From NCBI GenBank assembly GCA_036925085.1, contig JAUPFP010000119.1, forward strand, positions 1-64,000: a stretch of 64,000 bases of DNA. Direction: 5' to 3'. Below, one piece after another: positions 20,784-34,700 of the stretch (its first letter is position 1; each line of letters opens with the position of its first letter). The DNA comes from Brachycybe producta (Eukaryota; Arthropoda; Diplopoda; Playtdesmida; Andrognathidae). Below the pieces are notes generated by a model. The model saw only the letters and a list, made by a program, of their open reading frames with translations, did no database searches and had not been told where the DNA came from. A program made the position numbers and the translations under genes.

Positions 20784-23700
20784 TTGAATTTTAAGTTGAA
20801 TTTGAAGTTGAATTTGAAGTTGAATTTGAAGTTGAATTTGAAGTTGAATTTGAAGTTGAATTTGAAGTTGAATTTGAAGTTGAATTTGAAGTTGAATTTG
20901 AAGTTGAATTTGAAGTTGAATTTGAATTTGAAGTTGAATTTGAAGTTGAATTTGAAGTTGAATTTGAAGTTGAATTTGAAGTTGAATTTGAAGTTCAATT
21001 TAAAGTTCAATTTGAAGTTCAATTTGAAGTTGAATTTGAAGTTGAATTTGAAGTTGAATTTGGAGTTGAATTTGAAGTTGAATTTGGAGTTGAATTTGAA
21101 GTTGAATTTGATGTTGAATTTGAAGTTGATTTTGAAGTTGAATTTGAAGTTGAATTCAAAGTTGAATTTGAAGTTGAACTTGAAGTTGAATTTGAAGTTC
21201 AATTTGAAGTTCAATTTAAAGTTCAATTTGAAGTTCAATTTGAAGTTGAATTTGAAGTAGAATTTGAAGTTGAATTTAAAGTTGAATTTGAAGTTGAAGT
21301 GGAATTTGAATTTGAAGTTGAATTTGAAGTTGAATTTGAAGTTGAATTTGAAGTTGAATTTAAAGTTGAATTTGAAGTTGAATTTGAAGTTGAATTTGAA
21401 GTTGAATTTGAAGTTGAATTTGAAGTTGAATTTGAAGTTGAGTTTGAAGTTGAATTTGAAGTTGAAGTTGAATTTGAAGTTGAATTTGAAGTTGAACTTG
21501 AAGTTGAATTTGAAGTTCAATTTGAAGTTCAATTTAAAGTTCAATTTGAAGTTGAATTTGAAGTTGAATTTGAAGTTGAATTTGAAGTTGAATTTGAAGT
21601 TGAATTTGAAGTTGAATTTAAAGTTCAATTTGAAGTTGAATTTGAAGTTGAATTTGAAGTAGAATTTGAAGTTGAATTTGAAGTTGAATTTGAAGTTGAA
21701 TTTGAAGTTGAATTTGAAGTTGAATTCGAAGTTGAATTCGAAGTTGAATTTGAAGTTGAATTTGAAGTTGAATTTGAAGTTGAATTTGAAGTTGAATTTG
21801 AAGTTGAATTTGAAGTTGAATTTGAAGTTGAATTTGAAGTTGAATTTGAAGTTGAATTTGAAGTTGAATTTGAAGTTGAATTTGAAGTTGAATTTGAAGT
21901 TCAATTTGAAGTTCAATTTGAAGTTGAATTTGAAGTAGAATTTGAAGTTGAATTTGAAGTTGAATTTGAAGTTGAATTTGAAGTTGAATTTGAAGTTGAA
22001 TTTGAAGTTGAATTTGAAGTTGAATTTGAAGTTGAATTTGAAGTTGAATTTGAAGTTGAATTTGAAGTTGAATTTGAAGTTGAATTTGAAGTTGAAGTTG
22101 AATTTGAAGTTGAATTTGAAGTTGAACTTGAAGTTGAATTTGAAGTTGAATTTGAAGTTGAAGTTGAATTTGAAGTTGAATTTGAAGTTGAATTTAAAGT
22201 TCAATTTGTAGTTGAATTTGAAGTTGAATTTGAAGTAGAATTTGAAGTTGAATTTGAAGTTGAACTTGAAATTAAATTTGAAGTTCAATTTGAAGTTCAA
22301 TTTAAAGTTCAATTTGAAGTTGAATTTGAAGTTGAATTTGAAGTTGAATTTGAAGTTGAATTTGAAGTTGAATTTGAAGTTGAATTTGAAGTTGAATTTG
22401 AAGTTGAACTTGAAATTGAATTTGAAGTTCAATTTGAAGTTCAATTTAAAGTTCAATTTGAAGTTGAATTTGAAGTTGAATTTGAAGTTGAATTTGAAGT
22501 TGAATTTGAAGTTGAATTTGAAGTTGAATTTAAAGTTCAATTTGAAGTTGAATTTGAAGTTGAATTTGAAGTAGAATTTTAAGTTGAATTTTAAGTTGAA
22601 TTTTAAGTTGAATTTGAAGTTGAATTTGAAGTTGAATTTGAAGTTGAATTTGAAGTTGAATTTGAAGTTGAATTTGAAGTTGAATTTGAAGTTGAATTTG
22701 AAGTTGAATTTGAAGTTGAATTTGAAGTTGAATTTGAATTTGAAGTTGAATTTGAAGTTGAATTTGAAGTTGAATTTGAAGTTGAATTTGAAGTTGAATT
22801 TGAAGTTCAATTTAAAGTTCAATTTGAAGTTCAATATGAAGTTCAATTTGAAGTTCAATTTAAAGTTCAATTTGAAGTTCAATTTGAAGTTGAATTTGAA
22901 GTAGAATTTGAAGTTGAATTTAAAGTTGAATTTGAAGTTGAAGTGGAATTTGAATTTGAAGTTGAATTTGAAGTTGAATTTGAAGTTGAATTTAAAGTTG
23001 AATTTGAAGTTGAATTTGAAGTTGAATTTGAAGTTGAATTTGAAGTTGAATTTGAAGTTGAATTTGAAGTTGAGTTTGAAGTTGAATTTGAAGTTGAAGT
23101 TGAATTTGAAGTTGAATTTGAAGTTGAACTTGAAGTTGAATTTGAAGTTCAATTTGAAGTTCAATTTAAAGTTCAATTTGAAGTTGAATTTGAAGTTGAA
23201 TTTGAAGTTGAATTTGAAGTTGAATTTGAAGTTGAATTTGAAGTTGAATTTAAAGTTCAATTTGAAGTTGAATTTGAAGTTGAATTTGAAGTAGAATTTG
23301 AAGTTGAATTTGAAGTTGAATTTGAAGTTGAATTTGAAGTTGAATTTGAAGTTGAATTCGAAGTTGAATTCGAAGTTGAATTCGAAGTTGAATTTGAAGT
23401 TGAATTTGAAGTTGAATTTGAAGTTGAATTTGAAGTTGAATTTGAAGTTGAATTTGAAGTTGAATTTGAAGTTGAATTTGAAGTTGAATTTGAAGTTGAA
23501 TTTGAAGTTGAATTTGAAGTTGAATTTGAAGTTGAATTTGAAGTTGAATTTGAAGTTGAATTTGAAGTTGAATTTGAAGTTGAATTTGAATTTGAAGTTG
23601 AATTTGAAGTTGAATTTGAAGTTGAATTTGAAGTTGAATTTGAAGTTGAATTTGAAGTTGAATTTGAAGTTCAATTTAAAGTTCAATTTGAAGTTCAATT

Positions 23701-24000
23701 TGAAGTTCAATTTGAAGTTCAATTTAAAGTTCAATTTGAAGTTCAATTTGAAGTTGAATTTGAAGTAGAATTTGAAGTTGAATTTAAAGTTGAATTTGAA
23801 GTTGAAGTGGAATTTGAATTTGAAGTTGAATTTGAAGTTGAATTTGAAGTTGAATTTAAAGTTGAATTTGAAGTTGAATTTGAAGTTGAATTTGAAGTTG
23901 AATTTGAAGTTGAATTTGAAGTTGAATTTGAAGTTGAGTTTGAAGTTGAATTTGAAGTTGAAGTTGAATTTGAAGTTGAATTTGAAGTTGAACTTGAAGT
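20784..24000. repeat. 3.3 kb higher-order repeat, copy B
   Basis: Repeats copy A in order: G-module (21062), W-module (21264), GAATTC pair (about 21724), V-module (22208), three TAA units (22580), W-module (22908), GAATTC triplet (about 23354) and W-module (23772). The last W-module is complete, unlike copy A. The rare GAATATGAAG inside a CAA cluster occurs at the matching place in both copies (near 19564 and 22834). The right boundary is approximate. Confidence 0.85.
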
Positions 24001-27000
24001 TGAATTTGAAGTTCAATTTGAAGTTCAATTTAAAGTTCAATTTGAAGTTGAATTTGAAGTTGAATTTGAAGTTGAATTTGAAGTTGAATTTGAAGTTGAA
24101 TTTGAAGTTGAATTTGAAGTTGAATTTAAAGTTCAATTTGAAGTTGAATTTGAAGTTGAATTTGAAGTAGAATTTGAAGTTGAATTTGAAGTTGAATTTG
24201 AAGTTGAATTTGAAGTTGAATTTGAAGTTGAATTCGAAGTTGAATTCGAAGTTGAATTCGAAGTTGAATTTGAAGTTGAATTTGAAGTTGAATTTGAAGT
24301 TGAATTTGAAGTTGAATTTGAAGTTGAATTTGAAGTTGAATTTGAAGTTGAATTTGAAGTTGAATTTGAAGTTGAATTTGAAGTTGAATTTGAAGTTGAA
24401 TTTGAAGTTGAATTTGAAGTTGAATTTGAAGTTCAATTTAAAGTTCAATTTGAAGTTCAATTTGAAGTTGAATTTGAAGTTGAATTTGAAGTTGAATTTG
24501 GAGTTGAATTTGAAGTTGAATTTGGAGTTGAATTTGAAGTTGAATTTGATGTTGAATTTGAAGTTGATTTTGAAGTTGAATTTGAAGTTGAATTCAAAGT
24601 TGAATTTGAAGTTGAACTTGAAGTTGAATTTGAAGTTCAATTTGAAGTTCAATTTAAAGTTCAATTTGAAGTTCAATTTGAAGTTCAATTTGAAGTTGAA
24701 TTTGAAGTAGAATTTGAAGTTGAATTTAAAGTTGAATTTGAAGTTGAAGTGGAATTTGAATTTGAAGTTGAATTTGAAGTTGAATTTAAAGTTGAATTTG
24801 AAGTTGAATTTGAAGTTGAATTTGAAGTTGAATTTGAAGTTGAATTTGAAGTTGAATTTGAAGTTGAGTTTGAAGTTGAATTTGAAGTTGAAGTTGAATT
24901 TGAAGTTGAATTTGAAGTTGAACTTGAAGTTGAATTTGAAGTTCAATTTGAAGTTCAATTTAAAGTTGAATTTGAAGTTGAATTTGAAGTTGAATTTGAA
25001 GTTGAATTTGAAGTTGAATTTGAAGTTGAATTTGAAGTTGAATTTAAAGTTCAATTTGAAGTTGAATTTGAAGTTGAATTTGAAGTAGAATTTGAAGTTG
25101 AATTTGAAGTTGAATTTGAAGTTGAATTTGAAGTTGAATTTGAAGTTGAATTCGAAGTTGAAATTGAAGTTGAATTTGAAGTTGAATTTGAAGTTGAACT
25201 TGAAGTTGAATTTGAAGTAGAATTTGAAGTTGAAGTTGAATTTGAAGTTGAATTTGAAGTTGAACTTGAAGTTCAATTTGAAGTTCAATTTGAAGTTCAA
25301 TTTAAAGTTCAATTTGAAGTTCAATTTGAAGTTGAATTTGAAGTTGAATTTGAAGTTGAATTTGGAGTTGAATTTGAAGTTGAATTTGGAGTTGAATTTG
25401 AAGTTGAATTTGATGTTGAATTTGAAGTTGATTTTGAAGTTGAATTTGAAGTTGAATTCGAAGTTGAATTTGAAGTTGAACTTGAAGTTGAATTTGAAGT
25501 AGAATTTGAAGTTGAATTTGAAGTTGAATTTGAAGTTGAATTTGAAGTTGAACTTGAAGTTGAATTTGAAGTAGAATTTGAAGTTGAAGTTGAATTTGAA
25601 GTTGAATTTGAAGTTGAACTTGAAGTTCAATTTGAAGTTCAATTTGAAGTTGAATTTGAAGTTGAATTTGAAGTTGAACTTGAAGTTCAATTTGAAGTTC
25701 AATTTGAAGTTCAATTTAAAGTTCAATTTGAAGTTCAATTTGAAGTTGAATTTGAAGTTGAATTTGAAGTTGAATTTGGAGTTGAATTTGAAGTTGAATT
25801 TGGAGTTGAATTTGAAGTTGAATTTGATGTTGAATTTGAAGTTGATTTTGAAGTTGAATTTGAAGTTGAATTCGAAGTTGAATTTGAAGTTGAACTTGAA
25901 GTTGAATTTGAAGTTCAATTTGAAGTTCAATTTAAAGTTCAATTTGAAGTTCAATTTGAAGTTGAATTTGAAGTAGAATTTGAAGTTGAATTTGAAGTTG
26001 AATTTGAAGTTGAATTTGAAGTTGAATTTGAAGTTGAATTTGAATTTGAAGTTGAATTTGAAGTTGAATTTGAAGTTGAATTTGAAGTTGAAGTTGAAGT
26101 TGAAGTTGAAGTTGAAATTGAAGTTGAAATTGAAGTTGAAATTGAAGTTGAAATTAAAGTAGAAATTGAAGTTGAAGTGGAATTTGAATTTGAAGTTGAA
26201 TTTGAAGTTGAATTTGAAGTTGAATTTAAAGTTGAATTTGAAGTTGAATTTGAAGTTGAATTTGAAGTTGAATTTGAAGTTGAATTTGAAGTTGAATTTG
26301 AAGTTGAATTTGAAGTTGAATTTGAAGTTGAATTTGAAGTTGAATTTGAAGTTGAAGTTGAATTTGAAGTTGAATTTGAAGTTGAACTTGAAGTTGAATT
26401 TGAAGTTCAATTTGAAGTTCAATTTAAAGTTCAATTTGAAGTTGAATTTGAAGTTGAATTTGAAGTTGAATTTGAAGTTGAATTTGAAGTTGAATTTGAA
26501 GTTGAATTTAAAGTTCAATTTGAAGTTGAATTTGAAGTGGAATTTGAAGTAGAATTTGAAGTGGAATTTGAAGTTGAATTTGAAGTTGAATTTGAAGTTG
26601 AATTTGAAGTTGAATTTGAAGTTGAATTCGAAGTTGAATTTGAAGTTGAATTTGAAGTTGAATTTGAAGTTGAATTTGAAGTTGAATTTGAAGTTGAATT
26701 TGAAGTTGAATTTGAAGTTGAATTTGAAGTTGAATTTGAAGTTGAAGTTGAATTTGAAGTTGAATTTGAAGTTGAATTTGAAGTTGAATTTGAAGTTGAA
26801 ATTGAAGTTGAATTTGAAGTTGAATTTAAAGTTCAATTTGTAGTTGAATTTGAAGTTGAATTTGAAGTAGAATTTGAAGTTGAATTTGAAGTTGAACTTG
26901 AAATTGAATTTGAAGTTCAATTTGAAGTTCAATTTAAAGTTCAATTTGAAGTTGAATTTGAAGTTGAATTTGAAGTTGAATTTGAAGTTGAATTTGAAGT

Positions 27001-27203
27001 TGAATTTAAAGTTGAATTTGAAGTTGAACTTGAAATTGAATTTGAAGTTGAATTTGAAGTTCAATTTAAAGTTCAATTTGAAGTTGAATTTGAAGTTGAA
27101 TTTGAAGTTGAATTTGAAGTTGAATTTGAAGTTGAATTTGAAGTTGAATTTAAAGTTCAATTTGAAGTTGAATTTGAAGTTGAATTTGAAGTAGAATTTT
27201 AAG
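24001..27203. repeat. Mosaic copy related to the 2.4-3.0 kb family
   Basis: From the W-module at 24714 the order is G-module (25364), G-module (25778), I-block (26083-26180), W-module (26166-26552), V-module (26840), then paired CAA clusters, as in copies 1-4 of the left family. Before it lies a GAATTC triplet and a G-module at 24500. The 25224-25577 stretch is tandemly repeated at +354. One CAA of the second paired cluster has reverted to GAA near 27050. Confidence 0.75.
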
Positions 27204-28739
27204 TTGAATTTGAAGTTGAATTTGAAGTTGAATTTGAAGTTGAATTTGAAGTTGAATTTGAAGTTGAATTTGAAGTTGAATTTGAAGTTGAATTTGAAGT
27301 TGAATTTGAAGTTGAATTTGAAGTTGAATTTGAAGTTGAATTTGAAGTTGAAGTTGAATTTGAAGTTGAATTTGAAGTTGAATTTGAAGTTGAATTTGAA
27401 GTTGAATTTGAAGTTGAATTTGAAGTTCAATTTAAAGTTCAATTTGAAGTTCAATTTGAAGTTGAATTTGAAGTAGAATTTGAAGTTGAATTTAAAGTTG
27501 AATTTGAAGTTGAAGTGGAATTTGAATTTGAAGTTGAATTTGAAGTTGAATTTGAAGTTGAATTTAAAGTTGAATTTGAAGTTGAATTTGAAGTTGAATT
27601 TGAAGTTGAATTTGAAGTTGAATTTGAAGTTGAATTTGAAGTTGAGTTTGAAGTTGAATTTGAAGTTGAAGTTGAATTTGAAGTTGAATTTGAAGTTGAA
27701 CTTGAAGTTGAATTTGAAGTTCAATTTGAAGTTCAATTTAAAGTTCAATTTGAAGTTGAATTTGAAGTTGAATTTGAAGTTGAATTTGAAGTTGAATTTG
27801 AAGTTGAATTTGAAGTTGAATTTAAAGTTCAATTTGAAGTTGAATTTGAAGTTGAATTTGAAGTAGAATTTGAAGTTGAATTTGAAGTTGAATTTGAAGT
27901 TGAATTTGAAGTTGAATTTGAAGTTGAATTCGAAGTTGAATTCGAAGTTGAATTTGAAGTTGAATTTGAAGTTGAATTTGAAGTTGAATTTGAAGTTGAA
28001 TTTGAAGTTGAATTTGAAGTTGAATTTGAAGTTGAATTTGAAGTTGAATTTGAAGTTGAATTTGAAGTTGAATTTGAAGTTGAATTTGAAGTTGAATTTG
28101 AAGTTGAATTTGAAGTTGAATTTAAAGTTCAATTTGAAGTTGAATTTGAAGTTGAATTTGAAGTAGAATTTGAAGTTGAATTTGAAGTTGAATTTGAAGT
28201 TGAATTTGAAGTTGAATTTGAAGTTGAATTTGAAGTTGAAGTTGAATTTGAAGTTGAATTTGAAGTTGAACTTGAAGTTGAATTTGAAGTTGAATTTGAA
28301 GTTGAAGTTGAATTTGAAGTTGAATTTAAAGTTCAATTTGTAGTTGAATTTGAAGTTGAATTTGAAGTAGAATTTGAAGTTGAATTTGAAGTTGAACTTG
28401 AAATTAAATTTGAAGTTCAATTTGAAGTTCAATTTAAAGTTCAATTTGAAGTTGAATTTGAAGTTGAATTTGAAGTTGAATTTGAAGTTGAATTTGAAGT
28501 TGAATTTGAAGTTGAATTTGAAGTTGAATTTGAAGTTGAATTTGAAGTTGAACTTGAAATTGAATTTGAAGTTCAATTTGAAGTTCAATTTAAAGTTCAA
28601 TTTGAAGTTGAATTTGAAGTTGAATTTGAAGTTAAATTTGAAGTTGAATTTGAAGTTGAATTTGAAGTTGAATTTGAAGTTGAATTTAAAGTTCAATTTG
28701 AAGTTGAATTTGAAGTTGAATTTGAAGTAGAATTTTAAG
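27204..28739. repeat. Partial relative of the 3.3 kb family
   Basis: W-module (27480), GAATTC pair (about 27928), plain run, V-module (28340), paired CAA clusters and a terminal GTAGAA followed by TAA units match 21264-22604 in order. The G-module that precedes the W-module in the 3.3 kb copies is absent here, replaced by plain units and one AAAGTTCAA cluster near 27430. Confidence 0.75.
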
Positions 28740-31700
28740 TTGAATTTTAAGTTGAATTTTAAGTTGAATTTGAAGTTGAATTTGAAGTTGAATTTGAAGT
28801 TGAATTTGAAGTTGAATTTGAAGTTGAATTTGAAGTTGAATTTGAAGTTGAATTTGAAGTTGAATTTGAAGTTGAATTTGAAGTTGAATTTGAAGTTGAA
28901 TTTGAAGTTGAATTTGAATTTGAAGTTGAATTTGAAGTTGAATTTGAAGTTGAATTTGAAGTTGAATTTGAAGTTGAATTTGAAGTTGAATTTGAAGTTG
29001 AGTTTGAAGTTGAATTTGAAGTTGAAGTTGAATTTGAAGTTGAATTTGAAGTTGAACTTGAAGTTGAATTTGAAGTTCAATTTGAAGTTCAATTTAAAGT
29101 TCAATTTGAAGTTGAATTTGAAGTTGAATTTGAAGTTGAATTTGAAGTTGAATTTGAAGTTGAATTTGAAGTTGAATTTGAAGTTGAATTTAAAGTTCAA
29201 TTTGAAGTTGAATTTGAAGTTGAATTTGAAGTAGAATTTGAAGTTGAATTTGAAGTTGAATTTGAAGTTGAATTTGAAGTTGAATTTGAAGTTGAATTCG
29301 AAGTTGAATTCGAAGTTGAATTCGAAGTTGAATTTGAAGTTGAATTTGAAGTTGAATTTGAAGTTGAATTTGAAGTTGAATTTGAAGTTGAATTTGAAGT
29401 TGAATTTGAAGTTGAATTTGAAGTTGAATTTGAAGTTGAATTTGAAGTTGAATTTGAAGTTGAATTTGAAGTTGAATTTGAAGTTGAATTTGAATTTGAA
29501 GTTGAATTTGAAGTTGAATTTGAATTTGAAGTTGAATTTGAAGTTGAATTTGAAGTTCAATTTAAAGTTCAATTTGAAGTTCAATTTGAAGTTCAATTTG
29601 AAGTTCAATTTAAAGTTCAATTTGAAGTTCAATTTGAAGTTGAATTTGAAGTAGAATTTGAAGTTGAATTTAAAGTTGAATTTGAAGTTGAAGTGGAATT
29701 TGAATTTGAAGTTGAATTTGAAGTTGAATTTGAAGTTGAATTTAAAGTTGAATTTGAAGTTGAATTTGAAGTTGAATTTGAAGTTGAATTTGAAGTTGAA
29801 TTTGAAGTTGAATTTGAAGTTGAGTTTGAAGTTGAATTTGAAGTTGAGTTTGAAGTTGAATTTGAAGTTGAAGTTGAATTTGAAGTTGAATTTGAAGTTG
29901 AACTTGAAGTTGAATTTGAAGTTCAATTTGAAGTTCAATTTAAAGTTCAATTTGAAGTTGAATTTGAAGTTGAATTTGAAGTTGAATTTGAAGTTGAATT
30001 TGAAGTTGAATTTGAAGTTGAATTTGAAGTTGAATTTGAAGTTGAATTTGAAGTTGAATTTAAAGTTCAATTTGAAGTTGAATTTGAAGTTGAATTTGAA
30101 GTAGAATTTGAAGTTGAATTTGAAGTTGAATTTGAAGTTGAATTTGAAGTTGAATTTGAAGTTGAATTCGAAGTTGAATTCGAAGTTGAATTCGAAGTTG
30201 AATTTGAAGTTGAATTTGAAGTTGAATTTGAAGTTGAATTTGAAGTTGAATTTGAAGTTGAATTTGAAGTTGAATTTGAAGTTGAATTTGAAGTTGAATT
30301 TGAAGTTGAATTTGAAGTTGAATTTGAAGTTGAATTTGAAGTTGAATTTGAAGTTCAATTTAAAGTTGAATTTGAAGTTCAATTTGAAGTTGAATTTGAA
30401 GTTGAATTTGAAGTTGAATTTGGAGTTGAATTTGAAGTTGAATTTGGAGTTGAATTTGAAGTTGAATTTGATGTTGAATTTGAAGTTGATTTTGAAGTTG
30501 AATTTGAAGTTGAATTCAAAGTTGAATTTGAAGTTGAACTTGAAGTTGAATTTGAAGTTCAATTTGAAGTTCAATTTAAAGTTCAATTTGAAGTTCAATT
30601 TGAAGTTCAATTTGAAGTTGAATTTGAAGTAGAATTTGAAGTTGAATTTAAAGTTGAATTTGAAGTTGAAGTGGAATTTGAATTTGAAGTTGAATTTGAA
30701 GTTGAATTTGAAGTTGAATTTAAAGTTGAATTTGAAGTTGAATTTGAAGTTGAATTTGAAGTTGAATTTGAAGTTGAATTTGAAGTTGAATTTGAAGTTG
30801 AATTTGAAGTTGAATTTGAAGTTGAATTTAAAGTTCAATTTGAAGTTGAATTTGAAGTTGAATTTGAAGTAGAATTTGAAGTTGAATTTGAAGTTGAATT
30901 TGAAGTTGAATTTGAAGTTGAATTTGAAGTTGAATTCGAAGTTGAATTCGAAGTTGAATTCGAAGTTGAATTTGAAGTTGAATTTGAAGTTGAATTTGAA
31001 GTTGAATTTGAAGTTGAATTTGAAGTTGAATTTGAAGTTGAATTTGAAGTTGAATTTGAAGTTGAATTTGAAGTTGAATTTGAAGTTGAATTTGAAGTTG
31101 AATTTGAAGTTGAATTTGAAGTTGAATTTGAATTTGAAGTTGAATTTGAAGTTGAATTTGAATTTGAAGTTGAATTTGAAGTTGAATTTGAAGTTCAATT
31201 TAAAGTTCAATTTGAAGTTCAATTTGAAGTTCAATTTGAAGTTCAATTTAAAGTTCAATTTGAAGTTCAATTTGAAGTTGAATTTGAAGTAGAATTTGAA
31301 GTTGAATTTAAAGTTGAATTTGAAGTTGAAGTGGAATTTAAATTTGAAGTTGAATTTGAAGTTGAATTTGAAGTTGAATTTAAAGTTGAATTTGAAGTTG
31401 AATTTGAAGTTGAATTTGAAGTTGAATTTGAAGTTGAATTTGAAGTTGAATTTGAAGTTGAGTTTGAAGTTGAATTTGAAGTTGAAGTTGAATTTGAAGT
31501 TGAATTTGAAGTTGAACTTGAAGTTGAATTTGAAGTTCAATTTGAAGTTCAATTTAAAGTTCAATTTGAAGTTGAATTTGAAGTTGAATTTGAAGTTGAA
31601 TTTGAAGTTGAATTTGAAGTTGAATTTGAAGTTGAATTTGAAGTTGAATTTGAAGTTGAATTTAAAGTTCAATTTGAAGTTGAATTTGAAGTTGAATTTG

Positions 31701-34700
31701 AAGTAGAATTTGAAGTTGAATTTGAAGTTGAATTTGAAGTTGAATTTGAAGTTGAATTTGAAGTTGAATTTGAAGTTGAATTCGAAGTTGAATTCGAAGT
31801 TGAATTCGAAGTTGAATTTGAAGTTGAATTTGAAGTTGAATTTGAAGTTGAATTTGAAGTTGAATTTGAAGTTGAATTTGAAGTTGAATTTGAAGTTGAA
31901 TTTGAAGTTGAATTTGAAGTTGAATTTGAAGTTGAATTTGAAGTTGAATTTGAAGTTGAATTTGAAGTTCAATTTAAAGTTGAATTTGAAGTTCAATTTG
32001 AAGTTGAATTTGAAGTTGAATTTGAAGTTGAATTTGGAGTTGAATTTGAAGTTGAATTTGGAGTTGAATTTGAAGTTGAATTTGATGTTGAATTTGAAGT
32101 TGATTTTGAAGTTGAATTTGAAGTTGAATTCAAAGTTGAATTTGAAGTTGAACTTGAAGTTGAATTTGAAGTTCAATTTGAAGTTCAATTTAAAGTTCAA
32201 TTTGAAGTTCAATTTGAAGTTCAATTTGAAGTTGAATTTGAAGTAGAATTTGAAGTTGAATTTAAAGTTGAATTTGAAGTTGAAGTGGAATTTGAATTTG
32301 AAGTTGAATTTGAAGTTGAATTTGAAGTTGAATTTAAAGTTGAATTTGAAGTTGAATTTGAAGTTGAATTTGAAGTTGAATTTGAAGTTGAATTTGAAGT
32401 TGAATTTGAAGTTGAGTTTGAAGTTGAATTTGAAGTTGAAGTTGAATTTGAAGTTGAATTTGAAGTTGAACTTGAAGTTGAATTTGAAGTTCAATTTGAA
32501 GTTCAATTTAAAGTTCAATTTGAAGTTGAATTTGAAGTTGAATTTGAAGTTGAATTTGAAGTTGAATTTGAAGTTGAATTTGAAGTTGAATTTGAAGTTG
32601 AATTTGAAGTTGAATTTGAAGTTGAATTTGAAGTTGAATTTGAAGTTGAATTTGAAGTTGAATTTGAAGTTGAATTTGAAGTTGAATTTGAAGTTCAATT
32701 TAAAGTTGAATTTGAAGTTCAATTTGAAGTTGAATTTGAAGTTGAATTTGAAGTTGAATTTGGAGTTGAATTTGAAGTTGAATTTGGAGTTGAATTTGAA
32801 GTTGAATTTGATGTTGAATTTGAAGTTGATTTTGAAGTTGAATTTGAAGTTGAATTCAAAGTTGAATTTGAAGTTGAACTTGAAGTTGAATTTGAAGTTC
32901 AATTTGAAGTTCAATTTAAAGTTCAATTTGAAGTTCAATTTGAAGTTCAATTTGAAGTTGAATTTGAAGTAGAATTTGAAGTTGAATTTAAAGTTGAATT
33001 TGAAGTTGAAGTGGAATTTGAATTTGAAGTTGAATTTGAAGTTGAATTTGAAGTTGAATTTAAAGTTGAATTTGAAGTTGAATTTGAAGTTGAATTTGAA
33101 GTTGAATTTGAAGTTGAATTTGAAGTTGAATTTGAAGTTGAGTTTGAAGTTGAATTTGAAGTTGAAGTTGAATTTGAAGTTGAATTTGAAGTTGAACTTG
33201 AAGTTGAATTTGAAGTTCAATTTGAAGTTCAATTTAAAGTTCAATTTGAAGTTGAATTTGAAGTTGAATTTGAAGTTGAATTTGAAGTTGAATTTGAAGT
33301 TGAATTTGAAGTTGAATTTAAAGTTCAATTTGAAGTTGAATTTGAAGTTGAATTTGAAGTAGAATTTGAAGTTGAATTTGAAGTTGAATTTGAAGTTGAA
33401 TTTGAAGTTGAATTTGAAGTAGAATTTGAAGTTGAATTTGAAGTAGAATTTGAAGTTGAATTTAAAGTTGAATTTGAAGTTGAAGTGGAATTTGAATTTG
33501 AAGTTGAATTTGAAGTTGAATTTGAAGTTGAATTTAAAGTTGAATTTGAAGTTGAATTTGAAGTTGAATTTGAAGTTGAATTTGAAGTTGAATTTGAAGT
33601 TGAATTTGAAGTTGAATTTGAAGTTGAATTTGAAGTTGAATTTAAAGTTCAATTTGAAGTTGAATTTGAAGTTGAATTTGAAGTAGAATTTGAAGTTGAA
33701 TTTGAAGTTGAATTTGAAGTTGAATTTGAAGTTGAATTCGAAGTTGAATTCGAAGTTGAATTCGAAGTTGAATTCGAAGTTGAATTTGAAGTTGAATTTG
33801 AAGTTGAATTTGAAGTTGAATTTGAAGTTGAATTTGAAGTTGAATTTGAAGTTGAATTTGAAGTTGAATTTGAAGTTGAATTTGAAGTTGAATTTGAAGT
33901 TGAATTTGAAGTTGAATTTGAAGTTGAATTTGAAGTTGAATTTGAATTTGAAGTTGAATTTGAAGTTGAATTTGAATTTGAAGTTGAATTTGAAGTTGAA
34001 TTTGAAGTTGAATTTGAAGTTGAGTTTGAAGTTGAATTTGAAGTTGAAGTTGAATTTGAAGTTGAATTTGAAGTTGAACTTGAAGTTGAATTTGAAGTTC
34101 AATTTGAAGTTCAATTTAAAGTTCAATTTGAAGTTGAATTTGAAGTTGAATTTGAAGTTGAATTTGAAGTTGAATTTGAAGTTGAATTTGAAGTTGAATT
34201 TAAAGTTCAATTTGAAGTTGAATTTGAAGTTCAATTTGAAGTTCAATTTAAAGTTCAATTTGAAGTTGAATTTGAAGTTGAATTTGAAGTTGAATTTAAA
34301 GTTCAATTTGAAGTTGAATTTGAAGTTGAATTTGAAGTAGAATTTGAAGTTGAATTTGAAGTTGAATTTGAAGTTGAATTTGAAGTTGAATTTGAAGTTG
34401 AATTCGAAGTTGAATTCGAAGTTGAATTCGAAGTTGAATTTGAAGTTGAATTTGAAGTTGAATTTGAAGTTGAATTTGAAGTTGAATTTGAAGTTGAATT
34501 TGAAGTTGAATTTGAAGTTGAATTTGAAGTTGAATTTGAAGTTGAATTTGAAGTTGAATTTGAAGTTGAATTTGAAGTTGAATTTGAAGTTGAATTTGAA
34601 GTTGAATTTGAAGTTGAATTTGAAGTTGAATTTGAAGTTGAATTTGAAGTTGAATTTGAAGTTGAATTTGAAGTTGAATTTGAATTTGAAGTTGAATTTG

